Of a DNA stretch of 64,000 nt, positions 15,755 to 24,060 are shown piece by piece (position 1 is the first letter of the stretch; every line of letters begins with the position of its first letter). Position numbers and translations under genes: made by a program. Source of the stretch: DASRDE01 sp035938175 (lineage in GTDB: Bacteria > Vulcanimicrobiota > Vulcanimicrobiia > Vulcanimicrobiales > Vulcanimicrobiaceae); the NCBI GenBank assembly GCA_035938175.1, contig DASZHD010000008.1, positions 124,001 to 188,000 on the forward strand, given 5' to 3'. The notes beneath the pieces were generated by a model. That model did not search any database and was not told the origin of the DNA. It saw only the letters and a program-made list of their open reading frames with translations.

Positions 15755-17233
15755 CTAAACTGCGGCTCCCAGACGCTCGGCCGCAGCCTTCGCGTCGTCG
15801 ATGCCGCCGGCGTAGAAGAACGCCTGTTCCGGCAAATGGTCGACCTTGCCGTCCAAAATTTCTTTGAAGGCGGCAATCGTGTCCGTGAGCTTCACGTACT
15901 TGCCCGGCGTTCCCGTGAATTGCTCTGCGACGAAGAACGGCTGCGAGAACATGCGCTGCATGCGCCGCGCGCGTCCCACGATCGTCTTGTCGTCCTCGGA
16001 GAGTTCCTCGACGCCGAGGATGGCGATGATGTCCTGAAGGTCCTTGTAACGCTGCAGCGTCTCTTGCACGCCGCGTGCGACGCGGTAATGTTCTTCGCCG
16101 ATGATCTGCGGATCCAAAATGCGCGAGCTCGACGCGAGCGGATCGACGGCGGGGTAGATGCCGAGTTCGGAAATCGGACGCGACAGCGCGGTCGTGGCGT
16201 CCAAGTGCGCGAACGTCACCGCGACGGCCGGGTCGGTGTAATCGTCGGCCGGCACGTACACGGCTTGCACCGACGTAATCGAGCCCTTGTGCGTCGAGGT
16301 GATGCGCTCTTCGAGCGATCCCATGTCCGTCGCAAGCGTGGGCTGATAACCCACTGCCGACGGCATGCGGCCCATCAGTGCGGACACTTCAGAACCGGCC
16401 TGCAGATACCGGAAGATATTGTCCATGAAGAGCAGCACGTCCGAGCCGAGCTCGTCGCGGAAATACTCGGCCATCGTGACGCCGGTTTGCGCGATGCGGA
16501 AACGCACGCCCGGCGGCTCGTCCATTTGACCGAAAACGAGCGTCGTATTGGCCAAAACGCCGGACTCTTTCATTTCGAGCCACAAGTCGTTGCCTTCACG
16601 CGTGCGCTCGCCGACGCCGGTGAACACCGAGAAGCCTTTGTGTACGTAAGCGATGTTGCGAATCAGCTCTTGGATGAGCACGGTCTTGCCGACGCCCGCG
16701 CCGCCGAAAAGACCGACTTTACCGCCGCGCGTGTACGGCGCCATCAAGTCGATGACTTTGATGCCCGTCTCGAAAATTTTCGGCGTCGGATCTTGCGCCT
16801 TGAATTCGGGGGCCGGCCGGTGAATCGGCCACTCCGCTGCAGCGTTTATCGGTTCGGCCGAGTCGATCGTCTTGCCCAGGACGTTGAAGATCCGGCCCAG
16901 CGTGCCTTCGCCGACGGGAACGCGAATCGGGCCGCCGGTCGCAGTGACCGACGCACCGCGCATCAACCCGTCCGTCGAGCCCATCGCCAGACACCGCACC
17001 TGATTGTTGCCGAGTTCGTCCTGCACTTCGAGGACGAGATCGCGCGTCTGCATCGCGGTGCCGCCGAGCTCGATGCCCGTCCCCGCCGCGGCCTGACTCG
17101 CTTGGCCGTTGGAGCCCGCATGATCTTCGTTCACGCGCACCGTGAGCGCGTCGTTGATCTGCGGAAGCGTCTCCACGCTGAACTCAACGTCGACGACGTT
17201 TCCGAGAACTTGCACGACTTTACCGGTAACCAT
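15755..17233 (-). CDS. atpD: F1Fo ATP synthase beta subunit
   Basis: Catalytic subunit of F1, 492 residues. Walker A is GGAGVGKTVLIQELI, and the catalytic glutamate region GVGERTREGNDLW and Walker B VLLFMDNIFRYLQAGSEVS are intact. A roughly 10-15 residue N-terminal insertion rich in Ala/Gly/Gln (near residue 45-60) makes it slightly longer than usual. The gap to atpG holds two repeats of an REP-like motif. Confidence 0.98.
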   Translation of the reverse strand: MVTGKVVQVLGNVVDVEFSVETLPQINDALTVRVNEDHAGSNGQASQAAAGTGIELGGTAMQTRDLVLEVQDELGNNQVRCLAMGSTDGLMRGASVTATGGPIRVPVGEGTLGRIFNVLGKTIDSAEPINAAAEWPIHRPAPEFKAQDPTPKIFETGIKVIDLMAPYTRGGKVGLFGGAGVGKTVLIQELIRNIAYVHKGFSVFTGVGERTREGNDLWLEMKESGVLANTTLVFGQMDEPPGVRFRIAQTGVTMAEYFRDELGSDVLLFMDNIFRYLQAGSEVSALMGRMPSAVGYQPTLATDMGSLEERITSTHKGSITSVQAVYVPADDYTDPAVAVTFAHLDATTALSRPISELGIYPAVDPLASSSRILDPQIIGEEHYRVARGVQETLQRYKDLQDIIAILGVEELSEDDKTIVGRARRMQRMFSQPFFVAEQFTGTPGKYVKLTDTIAAFKEILDGKVDHLPEQAFFYAGGIDDAKAAAERLGAAV

Positions 17234-17256
17234 AGCGTTTTATATTCCTCTTAAAT

Positions 17257-17306
17257 CCTGAGCCTGTCGAAGGGTTCTTGTCGATCCCGAGCCTGCCGAA
17301 GGGTCC
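17257..17306. repeat. two direct copies of a 21-bp REP-like motif in the atpG-atpD gap
   Basis: Copies at 17257-17277 and 17286-17306 differ at only 3 of 21 positions (CCTGAGCCTGTCGAAGGGTTC against CCCGAGCCTGCCGAAGGGTCC with period 29). They fill almost all of the 72-base gap inside the operon, and the second ends at the atpG stop. The core resembles the CCTGAGGCATCGAAGGG units at 28801-28850. Confidence 0.75.
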
Positions 17307-18181
17307 TACGAACCCGTTAGCGCTTCCGCGCCTGCTACGATTTCAAGCAATTCCTTGGTAATCGCGGCCTGACGGGCATTGTTCATTGCGATCGTGTATT
17401 CGTCGATCAATTTTCCGGCGTTGTCGGTCGCATTGTTCATCGCGATAAGCTGCGCCGCGTAAAACGCCGCGTCCGTTTCCAGAATCGCCGAGAAGATCGT
17501 GAACTCGAGATACTTGGGCAGCAAGCGCGAGAGCACGGCTTCGGGCGACGGCGCAAACTCGACGGCGCCGCGCGGACCGTGAGCGTCGCTCGCGGTTTCG
17601 CCTGCGCCTTCGGGAGCGGCAACCGGTACCAAGCGCCGCGTTTCCGGCCGCTGGGACATCATGCTGATCAATTTCGAGGAAACCAGCGTAATGTCGCCGA
17701 TGCGTCCGCCCACGAAATCTTCTGTGACGCGGTGCGCGACCTCGCGCGCGGTCTGCAATTTATTCGGAACGTTCACCGGCCACGTCGGGTGATCGCCCAA
17801 ACCCCAGCGCCGCACGGCGTTGCGAGCCTTCAGTCCGACGGTATAGAATTGTGCGTCCGGATGGTCGCGCCGGAGAAGTTCCGCGGCGCGAATCACGTTG
17901 GAGTTGAACGCTCCCGCGAGGCCCTTGTCGGCGGTCATCAGGATCACGCCCGACGGTGCGCCGGCCCGTCCCGGTTTCATGAACGGATGATCGACGGTAC
18001 CGGTACTGCTGAGTAAATCGCGCAGCATCTGGCTCAGCGTGTCCGCGTACGGACGCGCCTGCTTTTGCGCCGTTTCGGCGCGCCGGATCTTCGCCGCGGC
18101 GACTTGCTTCATCGCCTTGGTGATTTGCTGCGTGTTCTTCAGCGACCGGATGCGGTCGCGAAGGTCTTTAACGGACGGCAT
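17306..18181 (-). CDS. atpG: F1Fo ATP synthase gamma subunit
   Basis: Rotor shaft of F1, 291 residues. Typical ends: N-terminal KDLRDRIRSLKNTQQITKAM and C-terminal NATDNAGKLIDEYTIAMNNA, with RQAAITKELLEIVAGAEAL. A surface segment around residue 190-215 (EGAGETASDAHGPRGAVEF) looks like a small insertion. ATG at 18181 overlaps the atpA stop by one base. Confidence 0.97.
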   Translation of the reverse strand: MPSVKDLRDRIRSLKNTQQITKAMKQVAAAKIRRAETAQKQARPYADTLSQMLRDLLSSTGTVDHPFMKPGRAGAPSGVILMTADKGLAGAFNSNVIRAAELLRRDHPDAQFYTVGLKARNAVRRWGLGDHPTWPVNVPNKLQTAREVAHRVTEDFVGGRIGDITLVSSKLISMMSQRPETRRLVPVAAPEGAGETASDAHGPRGAVEFAPSPEAVLSRLLPKYLEFTIFSAILETDAAFYAAQLIAMNNATDNAGKLIDEYTIAMNNARQAAITKELLEIVAGAEALTGS

Positions 18182-19680
18182 TAAAAGCTCTTATTGAACT
18201 CCGCGATCGCCGCTTCGAGTTTTTGCTTCGTGTCGTCGGCCAGTTGGTTGCTCTGCGCGATGGCTTGCGGAATTTCCGGACGCTTCTCGTGCAGGAACGC
18301 GATGAACCCGCGAGCCCAATTCTGCAGCCGCGACGTTTCGATGTCGTTCACGTAGCCTTTCGTCGCTCCGTAGATCAACGCGACTTGATCTTCGTTGGCC
18401 ATCGGCTGGTACTGCGGCTGCTTGAGCAGCTCGGTGAGCTTCTCACCGCGCAGCAATTGCATCTGTGTGGCTTTGTCGAGGTCGCTGGCGAGCTTCGCAA
18501 ACGCCGCCAGGTCGCGATATTGCGCCAGTTCCAATTTCAACTGACCCGCGACGCTCTTCATGGCTTTGGTCTGCGCCGAACCGCCGACGCGCGAAACGGA
18601 AAGGCCGACGTCGACGGCGGGGCGGATGCCTTGGAAAAACAGCGACGGCGTCAGGTAAATCTGCCCGTCCGTGATCGAGATGACGTTCGTCGGAATATAC
18701 GCCGAGAAGTCGCCGGCCTGCGTCTCGATGATCGGCAGCGCCGTCAGCGAGCCGCCGCCGAGCTCGTCCGAAAGTTTTGCAGCGCGTTCGAGCAAGCGCG
18801 AGTGCAGGAAGAACACGTCGCCCGGGTAGGCTTCGCGGCCCGGCGGACGGCGCAGCAGCAGCGACATTTCGCGGTACGACTGCGCGTGCTTGGTGAGATC
18901 GTCGTAAATGATCAGGACGTCTTTGCCCGAGTACATCAACTCTTCGCCCATCGCGCAGCCGGCAAACGGCGCGATCCAGCGCAGCGCGGCGGCTTCGGAC
19001 GGACTGACGGCAACGATCGTCGTGTACTCCATCGCGCCCTTTTGCTCGAGCGTTTGCGCAAGCGCGGCGACGGTGGAGTTCTTCTGACCGATGGCGACGT
19101 AAATGCAGAAGACGTTCTTGCCTTTTTGATTGATGATCGTGTCGACGGCGATTGCCGTTTTACCGGTGCTGCGGTCGCCGATGATCAGCTCGCGCTGGCC
19201 CTTTCCGATCGGAATGAGCGCGTCGATCGCACGGATACCGGTGAAGAGCGGCTGTTTGACCGGCTGGCGCTGCACGACGCTGGGCGCGACGTTCTCGATC
19301 GTGCGGTACTTGCGCGTTTGAATCGGCCCTTTGCCGTCGACGGGATTACCGAGCGGGTCGACCACGCGCCCCAGCATCGGTTCGCCGACGGGGACGGAAG
19401 CGATGCGGCCGGTGCGGCGCACTTTGTCGCCTTCCTTGATCTCTTCGTCGGGGCCCATGATGACGACGCCGACGTTGTCCTCTTCCAAATTGAGCGCCAC
19501 GCCTTGCAGGCCGTTCGGGAATTCGACCAGCTCGGATGCGCGCACGCCTTGCAAGCCGTACACGCGCGCCAGATTTGCGCCGACCTCCAGGACGGTTCCG
19601 ACTTGATCTTCTTGGATGCCGGTTTTGAAGCTCGCGATCTGCTGCTTCAGGATACCGGCGATTTCGTCTGCATTGATCAT
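18181..19680 (-). CDS. atpA: F1Fo ATP synthase alpha subunit
   Basis: A 499-residue nucleotide-binding subunit. The P-loop is GDRSTGKTAIAVDTI (Ser where many have Gln), followed by CIYVAIGQKNSTVAALAQTL; signature PAVDVGLSVSRVGGSAQ. Normal length. It starts ATG 19680, 58 bases after atpH. Confidence 0.98.
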   Translation of the reverse strand: MINADEIAGILKQQIASFKTGIQEDQVGTVLEVGANLARVYGLQGVRASELVEFPNGLQGVALNLEEDNVGVVIMGPDEEIKEGDKVRRTGRIASVPVGEPMLGRVVDPLGNPVDGKGPIQTRKYRTIENVAPSVVQRQPVKQPLFTGIRAIDALIPIGKGQRELIIGDRSTGKTAIAVDTIINQKGKNVFCIYVAIGQKNSTVAALAQTLEQKGAMEYTTIVAVSPSEAAALRWIAPFAGCAMGEELMYSGKDVLIIYDDLTKHAQSYREMSLLLRRPPGREAYPGDVFFLHSRLLERAAKLSDELGGGSLTALPIIETQAGDFSAYIPTNVISITDGQIYLTPSLFFQGIRPAVDVGLSVSRVGGSAQTKAMKSVAGQLKLELAQYRDLAAFAKLASDLDKATQMQLLRGEKLTELLKQPQYQPMANEDQVALIYGATKGYVNDIETSRLQNWARGFIAFLHEKRPEIPQAIAQSNQLADDTKQKLEAAIAEFNKSF

Positions 19681-19738
19681 GTGAAAAGGCGCTCCGCTCT
19701 CTGCTCCGGGATTCGTTGTAATGTGTTCATTTCGTCGT

Positions 19739-20281
19739 TCAATTCTTCGCGAACAGCGTCCGTGCCAGTTCTTCCAAGCGGCCCTCGATGGAGCCGTCGA
19801 TGCGCCGGTCGCCCATCGTAATCCGCACGCCGCCGATCAGCGACGGATCGACGTGCTGCGAAACTTCGAAGGTCTTGCCGTACAGCTTTTGCAGGCGGTC
19901 GACCAGGGCGCGCAGTTCCTGACCGGTCAATTCTCGCGCAGTCGTTATGGAAAGCGGCTCGGCGCCGCGAGCTTGCAACTCGAGCGCTGCATACTGCCGC
20001 AGAATCTCGTTCAGCAAAGCCTCACGCCGTTTGCGCACCAGCAGCAGCAGCGTGTGCAGCGCGATCTCGTGCGCTTTTCCCGTGAAGGCTGCAGCCAGCA
20101 CGCGTTCTTTCTCTTTGCGATCGATCACCGGCGAGAGGAAGAAGCCTTTCGTCGTGGCGTCTTCGTCGATAGCCTCGGCGATCGCGCGAAGATCTCTGCC
20201 CACCACGTCCACGGCTCGCGCGTCCTGCGCTAGTCCGAAAACGGCCGATGCGTACCGGCGGGCAACGGTTTCATTGGCCAC
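19739..20281 (-). CDS. atpH: F1Fo ATP synthase delta subunit
   Basis: Peripheral-stalk subunit of 180 residues: six-helix N-terminal domain (ETVARRYASAVFGLAQDA) and C-terminal strand region (DPSLIGGVRITMGDRRIDGS). The ATG at 20281 overlaps the stop of the b-subunit gene by one base. Confidence 0.96.
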   Translation of the reverse strand: MANETVARRYASAVFGLAQDARAVDVVGRDLRAIAEAIDEDATTKGFFLSPVIDRKEKERVLAAAFTGKAHEIALHTLLLLVRKRREALLNEILRQYAALELQARGAEPLSITTARELTGQELRALVDRLQKLYGKTFEVSQHVDPSLIGGVRITMGDRRIDGSIEGRLEELARTLFAKN

Positions 20282-20772
20282 TAGTTACGTCCACCGTGTT
20301 CCAGCGTATCGGCGAATTCGGTCACCAGGCGCGAATTCATCGACTCGTCGACGCGCTGCGCGGCTTTGGCATGCGCCGCCTCCAACGCGCGATCGAGCAA
20401 CTCGTCGCGCAGCTGTTCGCGCGCGGCCGCGCGGCTGCGATCGAGCTCGCCCTGCGCGTTGCGAACGGTCCGCTCGCCGCCCTCGCGTGCATCGCGCAAA
20501 ATCGCATCGCGTTCCGCCGCACCTTGCGCCGTCACGCGTTCCTTAATCGCGAGCGCGTCGCGCTTCGCGTTCTCGATCTCGCCTTGCAAGCCGTCCAGCA
20601 GGCGCTTGGCGTCGTCGCGGCGGCGCTCCGCCTCGGCAAGCTGAGCGTTCTGATTATTTTGCGCGGTGAGCACGGCGGGTTGGATGAACCGGATCCAGAT
20701 CCAGATCATCACGCCGAGGAACAGTATCGACGAGGCGACTTGGCTGTAGAGCGCGATCAGCGTGTAATTCAC
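20281..20772 (-). CDS. atpF: F1Fo ATP synthase b-type subunit (second of two)
   Basis: A 163-residue protein with one N-terminal membrane helix (SQVASSILFLGVMIWIWIRF) and a long charged coiled coil rich in Ala, Glu, Arg. The order c - b-type - b-type - delta is the one where b and b' form a heterodimeric stalk. This copy lacks the usual LINFLI-type N-terminus and starts with a tyrosine/threonine segment, so it is the more divergent of the two. Confidence 0.9.
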   Translation of the reverse strand: MNYTLIALYSQVASSILFLGVMIWIWIRFIQPAVLTAQNNQNAQLAEAERRRDDAKRLLDGLQGEIENAKRDALAIKERVTAQGAAERDAILRDAREGGERTVRNAQGELDRSRAAAREQLRDELLDRALEAAHAKAAQRVDESMNSRLVTEFADTLEHGGRN

Positions 20773-21201
20773 TTACGCGAGCTCCGTCAGCGTGCGCGAA
20801 ACCATCAGGTCCGCAAGATCGGAGACGATCTGCGGTTCGTTGGCGCGCGCCGCCTGCATTTCGGCATTGACTGTTTGGTGCGCCCGGTCGACGAGTTGCG
20901 CCGCCTCCTGATTGAACTGGGCCGAGAGGTTCGCTGACTCGTCCGACGCTTGCGCGCGGACCTTGGCCAGCGTTTGTTCGGCTTCACGGCGCGCCGCCGC
21001 TCGAATCGCCTCCGCCTCGCTGCGGCACGACGCCGCCTCGGCTTGATAGCGATCGTAGTCGTTCGTGACGCTGTTGATATACTCGCGGCGTTTCATGATG
21101 GCCCGCGACACGGGGCGAATGAAGACAACGTTCAACAGCGCGAAGAAGATCGCGAAGTTGATGAGTTGTACGACAAACGTGCCGTCGAGCTTCAGGAACA
21201 T
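20773..21201 (-). CDS. atpF: F1Fo ATP synthase b-type subunit (first of two)
   Basis: A 142-residue stalk protein. The N-terminus (LDGTFVVQLINFAIFFALLN) is the classical b/b' membrane helix, followed by RPVSRAIMKRREYI and a coiled coil. It starts 18 bases after atpE and ends one base before the next b-type gene. Together the two genes probably give a b-b' heterodimer. Confidence 0.92.
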   Translation of the reverse strand: MFLKLDGTFVVQLINFAIFFALLNVVFIRPVSRAIMKRREYINSVTNDYDRYQAEAASCRSEAEAIRAAARREAEQTLAKVRAQASDESANLSAQFNQEAAQLVDRAHQTVNAEMQAARANEPQIVSDLADLMVSRTLTELA

Positions 21202-21219
21202 GCCGCGCTGCCGGTCTCT

Positions 21220-21501
21220 CTAGTGGCCGCCCAGCGAGCCGAGCAGCTTCGGAACGTTGGCGACGACCAGCAGGACGTAGAACGCCAGACCGAGCGCGAT
21301 GATCGGGAACGCTTCCAAAACGCCGACGCCCAAGAACATGAACGTCAGAATGTTGGGACGCGCCTCGGGTTGACGCGCGATCGACTCAACCGCTTTCGAC
21401 GCGACGTTGCCGTCACCGATAGCCGAACCGAGCGCGACGCCCGAGATGATGATCCCGAACGCGAGCAGGGTGAAGGCTGCAACTAACGCTTCAGAACTCA
21501 A
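21220..21501 (-). CDS. atpE: F1Fo ATP synthase c subunit
   Basis: A 93-residue hairpin of two membrane helices that forms the c-ring. The polar loop is ESIARQPEARP. The ion-binding carboxylate is Glu in FLGVGVLEAFPIIALGLAFY, aligned with E. coli Asp61 and followed by the same Pro (E. coli DAIPMIA). The Gln and Ser/Thr of sodium-type rings are replaced (Asp, Ala/Phe), so a proton ring is expected. TTG start at 21501 is supported by AGGAAAGG 8 bases upstream. Confidence 0.96.
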   Translation of the reverse strand: MSSEALVAAFTLLAFGIIISGVALGSAIGDGNVASKAVESIARQPEARPNILTFMFLGVGVLEAFPIIALGLAFYVLLVVANVPKLLGSLGGH

Positions 21502-21509
21502 GAACGTAA

Positions 21510-21517
21510 CCTTTCCT
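21510..21517 (-). promoter_or_regulatory. ribosome binding site deciding the atpE TTG start
   Basis: AGGAAAGG on the minus strand, 8 bases before the TTG at 21501. A strong site suits the high copy number of c subunits. Confidence 0.65.
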
Positions 21518-21519
21518 AA

Positions 21520-22251
21520 TTAGTGCTCTTCCGCTACGGCGAGCGAGAGATAGACGATCGCCAGAAGAGTAAACAAGAACGCTTGAACTGTGCCGACGAA
21601 GAAATTGAAGAATTGAATGAAGAACGGAAGAATCGTCACCGCGAGCGAGAGGTTTACCGGGCCGATCATTACCTTGGCGGTGATGATCGACGCGATGATG
21701 ATGAACAGCAGTTCGCCGACGAAGATGTTGAAGAACAGCCGCGCGGCGAGCGTAGCGGGACGGGCCAACTCTTCCAACAGGTTGATGGGCGCGAGGATCG
21801 GGAACGGCTTGAGCAGGTGTGCGTAAAAACGCAAGCCGTATTTTTTGAGCCCGACCGCTTGAATGAGGATGAATACCATCAGCGCGTACGCGGCGGTGGT
21901 GTTCAGATCCGCAGTCGGCGATCCGCCGAACGGCAAACCCAGCGGCTTGAACGGCAAGAAGCCGAACTGGTTCAATAAGAAAATGAAGATGAACAGCGTG
22001 ATGAAGAACGGCACGAACGGCTCGCCCTGCTCGCCGAGCACGCCGTTGGCCAAATCGGCGATGTAGTTGATCACGCCTTCGATCACGGTTTGGCGTTTGG
22101 AAACCCGGGGCGAGCGGTAGCTCGCGCCGATCCAGGCAAAAAAGGCAAGCGAAACCAGCATGACGATCCACGTCGTCACGATCGTGTCGGAGTGAACCGT
22201 GCCCAGCACGGGCCACTGCCACGTGAAGTGTTCGCCTATCTTTTCTTGCAC
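21520..22251 (-). CDS. atpB: F1Fo ATP synthase a subunit
   Basis: A 243-residue polytopic protein forming the proton half-channels. The essential arginine lies in LARPATLAARLFFNIFVGEL (family pattern RLFGNMxAGH); here Phe-Asn-Ile and Glu replace Gly-Asn-Met and His. The final helix FFVGTVQAFLFTLLAIVYLS holds the conserved Gln. Start ATG at 22251, 15 bases after the atpI-like gene. Confidence 0.96.
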   Translation of the reverse strand: MQEKIGEHFTWQWPVLGTVHSDTIVTTWIVMLVSLAFFAWIGASYRSPRVSKRQTVIEGVINYIADLANGVLGEQGEPFVPFFITLFIFIFLLNQFGFLPFKPLGLPFGGSPTADLNTTAAYALMVFILIQAVGLKKYGLRFYAHLLKPFPILAPINLLEELARPATLAARLFFNIFVGELLFIIIASIITAKVMIGPVNLSLAVTILPFFIQFFNFFVGTVQAFLFTLLAIVYLSLAVAEEH

Positions 22252-22266
22252 CTATGCTCCATAGCA

Positions 22267-22707
22267 TCAACCGCCCCGGCGCTCTCGTTGATGAACCAGT
22301 ATTCCCGAGAGTACGAGCGGCATAAAGAAACCGACGAAGTAGCAGCCGAGCGTCCAAAGCGACGGTTTTTCAACCGCCAGCACCACGGGCACTATACCGA
22401 ACAGCCCGATACGCACGAAACTACTTAAGACGAACGCCACCACGCTGCGCCGTTCCAGCAGGCGTTCGTTGCCGTACATCGAGAGCAGGGCGTTCACGAC
22501 GCCGGCAACCCCGCCTGCAGCGAGCGCCCCGGCGTACCAGGGATCCCACAACGCCAGCGGCAGCGCCAGACCCGCCGCAATGGGGAGCGTCCACACCGCC
22601 GTCTTGCGTTTGAGACCGTAATAAAAAGAAAGGTCGGCGGCTTCTTGGGCGGGGCTGTAACTACGTCGGGTAGGAGGGCTTTCCTCCCGATTGCCGTCCG
22701 AACTCAT
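22267..22707 (-). CDS. ATP synthase subunit I-like membrane protein
   Basis: A 146-residue protein with about four hydrophobic segments (LPIAAGLALPLALWDPWYAG; LSSFVRIGLFGIVPVVLAVE). Size, topology and position directly before atpB fit the AtpI/UncI group, which helps c-ring assembly. Sequence similarity to AtpI is weak by eye, so the name is by position and topology. Confidence 0.72.
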   Translation of the reverse strand: MSSDGNREESPPTRRSYSPAQEAADLSFYYGLKRKTAVWTLPIAAGLALPLALWDPWYAGALAAGGVAGVVNALLSMYGNERLLERRSVVAFVLSSFVRIGLFGIVPVVLAVEKPSLWTLGCYFVGFFMPLVLSGILVHQRERRGG

Positions 22708-22713
22708 GCACCC

Positions 22714-22902
22714 TCAATTCGACAAAGCGGACCTGACGAGCCGGTATGCGGAGTAGCCGCCGGCGGCGATGCCCGCGAGAAGCGCCGGCAATACGTATTC
22801 GGGATGGTGCGCTCCGCCCAACCAAATCGCCAAAGCCCCGGCGGCGAGGACGGTCCCGGCAAACGTCGCGCCTGCCGCGACGATCGCCACCGGTCCGCGC
22901 AT
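22714..22902 (-). CDS. small two-helix membrane protein, AtpZ-like
   Basis: A 62-residue protein made of two hydrophobic helices (IVAAGATFAGTVLAAGALAI; VLPALLAGIAAGGYSAYRLV). Its place immediately before the atpI-like gene and its size match the AtpZ/ATPase gene-1 family, whose members cooperate with AtpI. It starts at the base next to the wecB stop, so it must share its mRNA. Confidence 0.65.
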   Translation of the reverse strand: MRGPVAIVAAGATFAGTVLAAGALAIWLGGAHHPEYVLPALLAGIAAGGYSAYRLVRSALSN

Positions 22903-24060
22903 TTAGCCGGCGAGCAACGCTTGAAACGGTGCGGGATACGCGCCGTCGCGAAGCCGCGCCAGCAGCCAATCGACGATTCTATCCGACGCCTTTCCGTCGC
23001 CGTACGGATTGGCGGCGCGCGCCATGCGATCGTACACGGCGCGATCGGTCAGCAACTTTTTCGCCGATTCCACGATGCGTTCGCGCGTGTGTCCCACGAG
23101 CTCCAGCGTTCCGGCGTCGACGCCTTCCGGACGTTCGGTTTCATCGCGCATCACCAGCACCGGTTTGCCCAAACACGGCGCCTCCTCTTGAATGCCGCCG
23201 GAGTCGGTCAGCACGAACGTGCAGTCGCGGACCGCGGCAACCATCTGCGCGTAATTCAGCGGATCGTCCAGGATCACGGCCGTTTCGGTTCCCAGCACCG
23301 CGTATGCAACGGGCCGCACGCGCGGCGACGGATGAACGGGCCAAAGAATCTGCGGCTGCTGCGGGAGGCGTACGACGTCGCGCATCGCCTCGCACATCTC
23401 GCGCATATGCGGGTGATTTTCGCGGCGGTGCGCCGTGACGACGATAATCGGACGCGCGGGATCGAGCCGTTCCCAGCCGGGCGGTTTCGGAAGATCGGGC
23501 CGCTGCGCCGTCGCCAAAAACGCGTCGATCACGGTGTTGCCCGTCACGATGATGTTTTCCGCAGGAATGTTTTCGGCAAGCAGATGCTCGCGCGCGAGCT
23601 GCGTCGGCGAGAAGTGGTACGACGCTATCGTTCCCGTGATGCGCCGGTTCATTTCTTCGGGAAACGGCACCCATGGATCGCTGGTACGCAGACCCGCTTC
23701 GACGTGCCCGACCGGAATCTGCTGGTAGAACGCTGCGAGCGATGCTGCGGAGCTCGTCGTCGTGTCTCCATGCACGAGCACGACGTCCGGGCGCGAGGAT
23801 TTTAAAACGCCCTCCATCCCCGCGAGCACGCGCGTGGTGATGTCGGTAAGCGTTTGATCCTCGGTCATGATGTCCAGATCGAAGTGCGGACGGATCTCGA
23901 AGAGCTCGAGCAAGTCGTCCAACATCTGGCGGTGCTGCGCAGTGACGCAGACGATGCTTTCGATCTGCGAATGCTTCTGCAGCGCATGCACGACGGGCGC
24001 CATTTTTATCGTGTCCGGCCTCGTGCCGAATACCGACATGACGCGAAGCGGTTGACTCAT
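22903..24060 (-). CDS. wecB: UDP-N-acetylglucosamine 2-epimerase (non-hydrolysing)
   Basis: Interconverts UDP-GlcNAc and UDP-ManNAc for surface polymers; 385 residues. It has the N-terminal SVFGTRPDTIKMAPVVHAL (Asp where most have Glu), VHGDTTTSSAASLAAFY, VEAGLRT, the catalytic HRREN, and LTDSGGIQEEAP. The ATG at 24060 overlaps the stop (TAATG) of the WecA-type gene upstream. Same position relative to atp genes as mnaA in Bacillus. Confidence 0.95.
   Translation of the reverse strand: MSQPLRVMSVFGTRPDTIKMAPVVHALQKHSQIESIVCVTAQHRQMLDDLLELFEIRPHFDLDIMTEDQTLTDITTRVLAGMEGVLKSSRPDVVLVHGDTTTSSAASLAAFYQQIPVGHVEAGLRTSDPWVPFPEEMNRRITGTIASYHFSPTQLAREHLLAENIPAENIIVTGNTVIDAFLATAQRPDLPKPPGWERLDPARPIIVVTAHRRENHPHMREMCEAMRDVVRLPQQPQILWPVHPSPRVRPVAYAVLGTETAVILDDPLNYAQMVAAVRDCTFVLTDSGGIQEEAPCLGKPVLVMRDETERPEGVDAGTLELVGHTRERIVESAKKLLTDRAVYDRMARAANPYGDGKASDRIVDWLLARLRDGAYPAPFQALLAG

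Noticed and set aside
15338..17254. Long plus-strand open frame (638 codons) opposite atpC and atpD
   Set aside because: It is antisense to two certain genes, is Arg/His-rich with no recognisable domain, and arises from the third-position GC bias. The same holds for frames opposite atpA (18223-19821), wecB (22645-23805) and smc (59547-61223).
21220..21501. Sodium-type c-ring
   Set aside because: The Gln and the Ser-Thr after the carboxylate needed for sodium binding are replaced by Asp, Ala and Phe.
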